From Anaerolineae bacterium (GTDB lineage: Bacteria > Chloroflexota > Anaerolineae > JAFGEY01), in assembly GCA_016783145.1 (NCBI GenBank), contig JADHXD010000039.1:1-36831 (forward strand): a DNA stretch of 36,831 bases, in the 5' to 3' direction. Position numbers and translations under genes: made by a program. Positions 34,276-36,831 of this stretch are shown one piece after another; within the stretch, counting starts at the first letter, position 1; the number at the start of each line of letters is the position of its first letter. Below the pieces are notes generated by a model. The model was not told the origin of the DNA. It did no database searches and was given only the letters and a program-made list of their open reading frames with translations.

Positions 34276-34932
34276 TTACACCTGCCCGTACCCGGGCCGC
34301 CCACTCTTGGCCATCCTATGTGCGGCGCGCAGCGGTTCGGGCAGGCGAACCCTGGATGCACAGTTTAGGACAATCTCGACGGCATCACTCAGGCTGATGA
34401 GATGTCCGACAGAAACGTACACGGGTTTGACGTTCGCCCGCGTGCGCACCACCGCACCGATCACCTGCCCCCCACCAACCAGTGAGGCAGCGGATCCTCG
34501 CTCGAGAGCAGGGTCGGCGTGTTGGCCGCACAACAGAGACTTGGCACAGCCTATGGTAGGCTGTCCCAACCACAGCCCCAGATGACAGGCGATGCCGAAC
34601 CGTCGAGGATGAGCGATGCCGTGCCCATCGCACAGGGTTACATCGGGCAGGACGTCCAGTTGTTCGATCGCTGCCAGCAAGGCAGGCATCTCACGGAAAG
34701 AGAGCAGGCCCGGCACATACGGAAATCGGGCAGGGCTCTCGGCCACCGCGCCGGTGAGCCATTCGAGATCGGGGTAGGTCAGCACAGCCACCGCACCCCG
34801 GTTCCCGTGCACATCCAGGCCACCAATGGTGCGCGGCAATCTGCCCAGTGGGCGACTCACTACCCGATCGCGCAGCCTCCGCTGGAGTTCGACAGCTTCC
34901 GCTGGTGAGACATCCCAACGATGCCGGACCAT
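34276..34932 (-). CDS. nfi: Endonuclease V (deoxyinosine repair nuclease)
   Basis: The protein has 218 residues. It nicks DNA (or RNA) one base 3' of inosine and starts repair of deaminated adenine. GGLDVHGNRGAV with D40, PYVPGLLSFRE with E81 and DVTLCDGHGIAHPRRFG with D102 supply the metal-binding acids. HLGLWLGQPTIGCAKS is the standard block after them. I use ATG 34932 (MVRHRWDVSPAEA), which matches the family N-terminus; the open frame runs much further upstream through an intergenic promoter and the end of the serine hydrolase gene, which is not credible coding. It is the first gene of a likely nfi-sir2-glgC message. Confidence 0.93.
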   Translation of the reverse strand: MVRHRWDVSPAEAVELQRRLRDRVVSRPLGRLPRTIGGLDVHGNRGAVAVLTYPDLEWLTGAVAESPARFPYVPGLLSFREMPALLAAIEQLDVLPDVTLCDGHGIAHPRRFGIACHLGLWLGQPTIGCAKSLLCGQHADPALERGSAASLVGGGQVIGAVVRTRANVKPVYVSVGHLISLSDAVEIVLNCASRVRLPEPLRAAHRMAKSGRPGYGQV

Positions 34933-34948
34933 AGGCCGACCTGCGTCT

Positions 34949-34977
34949 ATTATACTCCAGATCCAGGATTCTGGCAC
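34949..34977 (-). promoter_or_regulatory. Promoter of the nfi-sir2-glgC group
   Basis: TATAAT (34954-34949) with GTGCCA (34977-34972) 17 bases upstream on the minus strand. Transcription would start near 34942, only about ten bases before the nfi ATG. Confidence 0.6.
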
Positions 34978-35014
34978 CTTGCTGCCCGTGGTCGGTTGCC
35001 CTCTGGAGGATGGG

Positions 35015-35049
35015 CGCGTAGGAGAACCGGTCACCGTTTCCCCTACGCG
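35015..35049 (-). terminator. Hairpin overlapping the serine hydrolase stop
   Basis: Arms 35015-35028 and 35036-35049 pair over twelve bases (CGCGTAGG core, one G-U) with one mismatch near the seven-base loop GGTCACC. It includes the TAG stop and lacks a T-run on the minus strand. It likely ends or stabilises the serine hydrolase message. Confidence 0.5.
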
Positions 35050-36440
35050 GGAGATCTCTCGGCCCGGCGCCGGTAGAGACGGCCCATACGGATCCAGCCG
35101 ATCGAGCCGTCTGGCTTGCGAATGACATCCGCTTGCGCGCCCTTGGCCGGGCCTGCGGTCACGAGCAGGCGATCCTTTTCGCACAGCGCGAGGGCCACCG
35201 GCGGCGGTGGTGGCGGCGGCGGGGAATCCCTTGAGGGGAACCCGGCCTTGTAGATCATCTGCCCCACGAGCCGCCCGCACAGCATGCCCAGCTCAATCTC
35301 GGCAAATGGCCGCTCATAGAAGCCCACGTAGGCCGCCAGTTCCTCCTGCGCCGCGTCAATGGGCTCAGGTTTCGGATCCTGCAGGCCCAGGTAGTGCTCC
35401 AACACCCAGCGACGCACGTCATCTGTGACCCCTCCACCCTGGTTGGCATTGGTCACTACGGCCAGGGCCAGGCGATGCTCCGGATAGAACGCGAGCAGCG
35501 AGATCTGCCCGTTGGTGCCCCCGCCGTGTGAGAGCTGGCGCGTGCCTCCGATGTCGTTGACGAACCAGGACAGGGCCATCTGCGCTTTCTCTCCCCAGAT
35601 ATCCACCTGAGGAGTATGCATCTGGGCCATCGTCTCCGGCTTGAGGACCTGCTCGGTGCCCTCCCCATCGCCGCGCTCTGCACTGCCGTCGCCCATCTGG
35701 AAGCGCGCATAGCGCAGCAGTTCGTGAACGTCGCAGGTGATGGCGCCGGCAGCATAGGCCGCGCGTGGCAAGGGCCATGGCTGGAGAACGTGGGCCTCCC
35801 TCCCGTCCACCTGGTGTCCCACTGCAAAGCGATGCGTGATCACCGCGCCGGGATCATAGTAGCAGCACTTGAGGCCAAGCGGATCGAACACCAGCTCCAC
35901 CATCGCCGCTTCATAGCACTGGCCGGTGATCCGCTCGATGAGATACCCGGTCAGGTAGAATCCTGCGTTGTTGTACGACCACACCGTGCCTACCGGCGCG
36001 AGCTGTTCCAGGTCGGCCATGAGGGCCATGTACTTGGCCATCGCGTCCTCGCCTGCCCCGGTGTCCTCGAACAGGTCGCCCACCCACCCGCTCATGTGGG
36101 TCAGCAGGTGCCAGATAGTCGCTTGAGTGGAAGCCGCACCGTCCGCCACCCTGAACTCGGGCAAGTAGGTACGCACGGTAGCCCCCAGTTCCAGTTTGCC
36201 CATCTCGATCAGGCGCATGATCGCCAGACAGGTGAAGGTCTTGGTGATCGAGCCGATCTGGAACAAGGTCTCGTCGGTGACCGGCAGCGGGTGATCTGCG
36301 TTGGTCACGCCAAAGCCAGCGGTGTACGTCTGGTCCTCACACAGGATGCCCACAGCAACACCAGGTACGCCCTTTTCCTGCATATCCTCCTGGATGAAGG
36401 CGCACAACTGATCGAATATCTCCGCGTGGTTCTTGCCCAT
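35043..36440 (-). CDS. Serine hydrolase of the class C beta-lactamase/penicillin-binding family
   Basis: The protein has 465 residues. The nucleophile motif SITK is at 64-67 (S64, K67), YNN at 156-158, and the third motif reads HGG (305-307) where beta-lactamases have KTG. This is the pattern of esterase- or peptidase-like members and not of true beta-lactamases. No signal peptide is visible, so it may be cytoplasmic. The C-terminal 100 residues form a lipocalin-like tail domain interrupted by a run of eight prolines near 408-415, encoded by a GGCGGC-type tract (35200-35222). ATG 36440 has a near-perfect AGGAGGTG site. No promoter stands out upstream; that region is full of repeats. The substrate is unknown. 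Confidence 0.87.
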   Translation of the reverse strand: MGKNHAEIFDQLCAFIQEDMQEKGVPGVAVGILCEDQTYTAGFGVTNADHPLPVTDETLFQIGSITKTFTCLAIMRLIEMGKLELGATVRTYLPEFRVADGAASTQATIWHLLTHMSGWVGDLFEDTGAGEDAMAKYMALMADLEQLAPVGTVWSYNNAGFYLTGYLIERITGQCYEAAMVELVFDPLGLKCCYYDPGAVITHRFAVGHQVDGREAHVLQPWPLPRAAYAAGAITCDVHELLRYARFQMGDGSAERGDGEGTEQVLKPETMAQMHTPQVDIWGEKAQMALSWFVNDIGGTRQLSHGGGTNGQISLLAFYPEHRLALAVVTNANQGGGVTDDVRRWVLEHYLGLQDPKPEPIDAAQEELAAYVGFYERPFAEIELGMLCGRLVGQMIYKAGFPSRDSPPPPPPPPVALALCEKDRLLVTAGPAKGAQADVIRKPDGSIGWIRMGRLYRRRAERSPA

Positions 36441-36461
36441 GATTCACCTCCTGAAAGTAGG

Positions 36462-36725
36462 GCTGTAGCAGAGTCCCTTCACAGCTTCTGAGGAGTGGAG
36501 CATCCCCGATGCGGAACAGCACTTGGCGACGCCGCTCGCATCAGGGGACACATGTGTCACTCCGCTGACTTTGCAGCAACCCTGTGCGGTACTTACGGCT
36601 GTTGCATTGTCGCTTGACTTGACTGGGGAGTGCCGCATCCCCCGATGCGGGACGGTGCGCCAGTAAGCCGGGCGCATCGGGGGATGCGCCCTCCTCGGAC
36701 TTTGCAGCAGCCGTAGTGCGGTACT
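36462..36725. repeat. Array of four diverged, alternating hairpin repeats (REP-like) in a gene-free stretch
   Basis: The 360-bp gap between the serine hydrolase and the FmdB gene holds four related units of about 55 bp: plus orientation 36462-36518, minus 36536-36593, plus 36594-36655, minus 36670-36725. Each has a GCTGCAAAGTC-like head and a GGAG..GCATCCCCCGATGCG-like tail. The tails of three units form hairpins: 36500-36512, 36633-36650 (loop CCCC) and 36670-36691 (loop GGGG). The minus heads are near-identical direct repeats, GACTTTGCAGCA...GTGCGGTACT, at 36567 and 36698. No transposase is present. Confidence 0.7.
36547..36558. promoter_or_regulatory. Perfect 12-bp palindrome, possible operator
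   Basis: GACACATGTGTC reads the same on both strands. It lies about 107 bases upstream of the serine hydrolase start, inside the second repeat unit, where it interrupts the hairpin seen in the other units. It could bind a dimeric regulator or be part of the repeat. Confidence 0.35.
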
Positions 36726-36734
36726 GTGTCTGTC

Positions 36735-36763
36735 TTGACTGTATGGTACAAGCATAGTAAAAT
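36735..36763 (+). promoter_or_regulatory. Promoter of the FmdB-type gene
   Basis: TTGACT (36735-36740), 17 bases, TAAAAT (36758-36763). The start near 36770 gives a leader of about 31 bases with GAGGG nine bases before the ATG. Confidence 0.7.
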
Positions 36764-36800
36764 AGGGATCGAGTAGACTAACCACCCGAGGGAAAAGATC

Positions 36801-36831
36801 ATGCCGATATACGAATACAACTGTGCAGACT
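36801..36831 (+). CDS. FmdB-family zinc-ribbon protein, 5' fragment
   Basis: Only ten codons are inside the window, reading MPIYEYNCAD. Small FmdB-type zinc-ribbon regulators almost always begin MPIYEYxCxxCG, and the first zinc-binding Cys is in place. The gene is preceded by a good promoter and a GAGGG site, so a real start is likely. Function of the family is poorly defined (proposed transcription-linked zinc ribbons). The rest lies beyond the window. Confidence 0.7.
   Translation, partial: MPIYEYNCAD

Noticed and set aside
34933..35280. N-terminal extension of endonuclease V by 116 codons
   Set aside because: The extension is out of frame through the serine hydrolase end, crosses a promoter and has low-complexity sequence; the family N-terminus fits ATG 34932.
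36444..36785. Open frames on the minus strand in the repeat region
   Set aside because: They read through hairpins and repeats, lack ribosome sites and encode no recognisable protein.
1..36831. CRISPR arrays, insertion sequences, tRNA or rRNA genes
   Set aside because: No regularly spaced identical repeats with spacers, no transposase motifs and no cloverleaf or rRNA sequence were seen in the gene-free stretches.

Overview
The window looks like a high-GC, non-Proteobacterial chromosome. I place it in the Chloroflexota (Anaerolineae/Caldilineae-like), by inference. The grounds are oligopeptide-binding lipoproteins tethered by Val/Glu/Thr-rich repeats, very large GT-C membrane proteins with beta-domain tails, a RarA ATPase fused to a second domain, and a DHH-CBS-CCA-adding enzyme fusion. 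No phylogenetic marker was searched, so the assignment is provisional. The window holds 22 protein genes (the first and last are cut by the window ends). I found no rRNA, tRNA, insertion sequence or CRISPR array.

Region 1 (1-15739, minus strand) is one tight eight-gene transcription unit. It reads from a TTGACG-N17-TATAAT promoter through a SAM methyltransferase, a GtrB/ArnC-like GT2, an alkaline-phosphatase-superfamily phosphodiesterase, a GT39-like GT-C, a second GT2, a PTPS-related GT-C, a third GT-C and a fourth GT-C that leaves the window. Most junctions overlap by 1-8 bases. The likely job is polyprenyl-phosphate-sugar synthesis followed by extracytoplasmic transfer to an envelope glycan or glycoprotein. 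All four GT-C proteins end in copies of the same beta-rich module, about ten in total.

Region 2 (15728-25106) has uxaC (glucuronate isomerase) divergent from clpC. The 392-bp space between them holds two promoters and four exact 11-bp-spaced TCTAAY direct repeats. After clpC come a 15-bp perfect hairpin, the DHH-CBS-CCA fusion and the RarA fusion, the last two overlapping by ATGA.

Region 3 (25107-32156) is peptide uptake. A long structured leader with a T-box-like core precedes an oligopeptide-binding lipoprotein. Two hairpins and then two permease genes follow; no ATPase gene is present. Facing them is a second, paralogous binding lipoprotein with its own promoter and a small lipoprotein of unknown function.

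Region 4 (32157-36831) has glgC, a Sir2 deacylase and endonuclease V (likely co-transcribed as nfi-sir2-glgC), then a class-C-beta-lactamase-fold serine hydrolase. A 360-bp gene-free stretch follows, filled by four diverged, alternately oriented copies of a hairpin-bearing repeat. The window ends in the first ten codons of an FmdB-type zinc-ribbon gene with its own promoter.

Six promoters share TTGNCN-like or related -35 boxes, a 17-bp spacer and TATAAT-like -10 boxes, so a conventional housekeeping sigma factor is in use.
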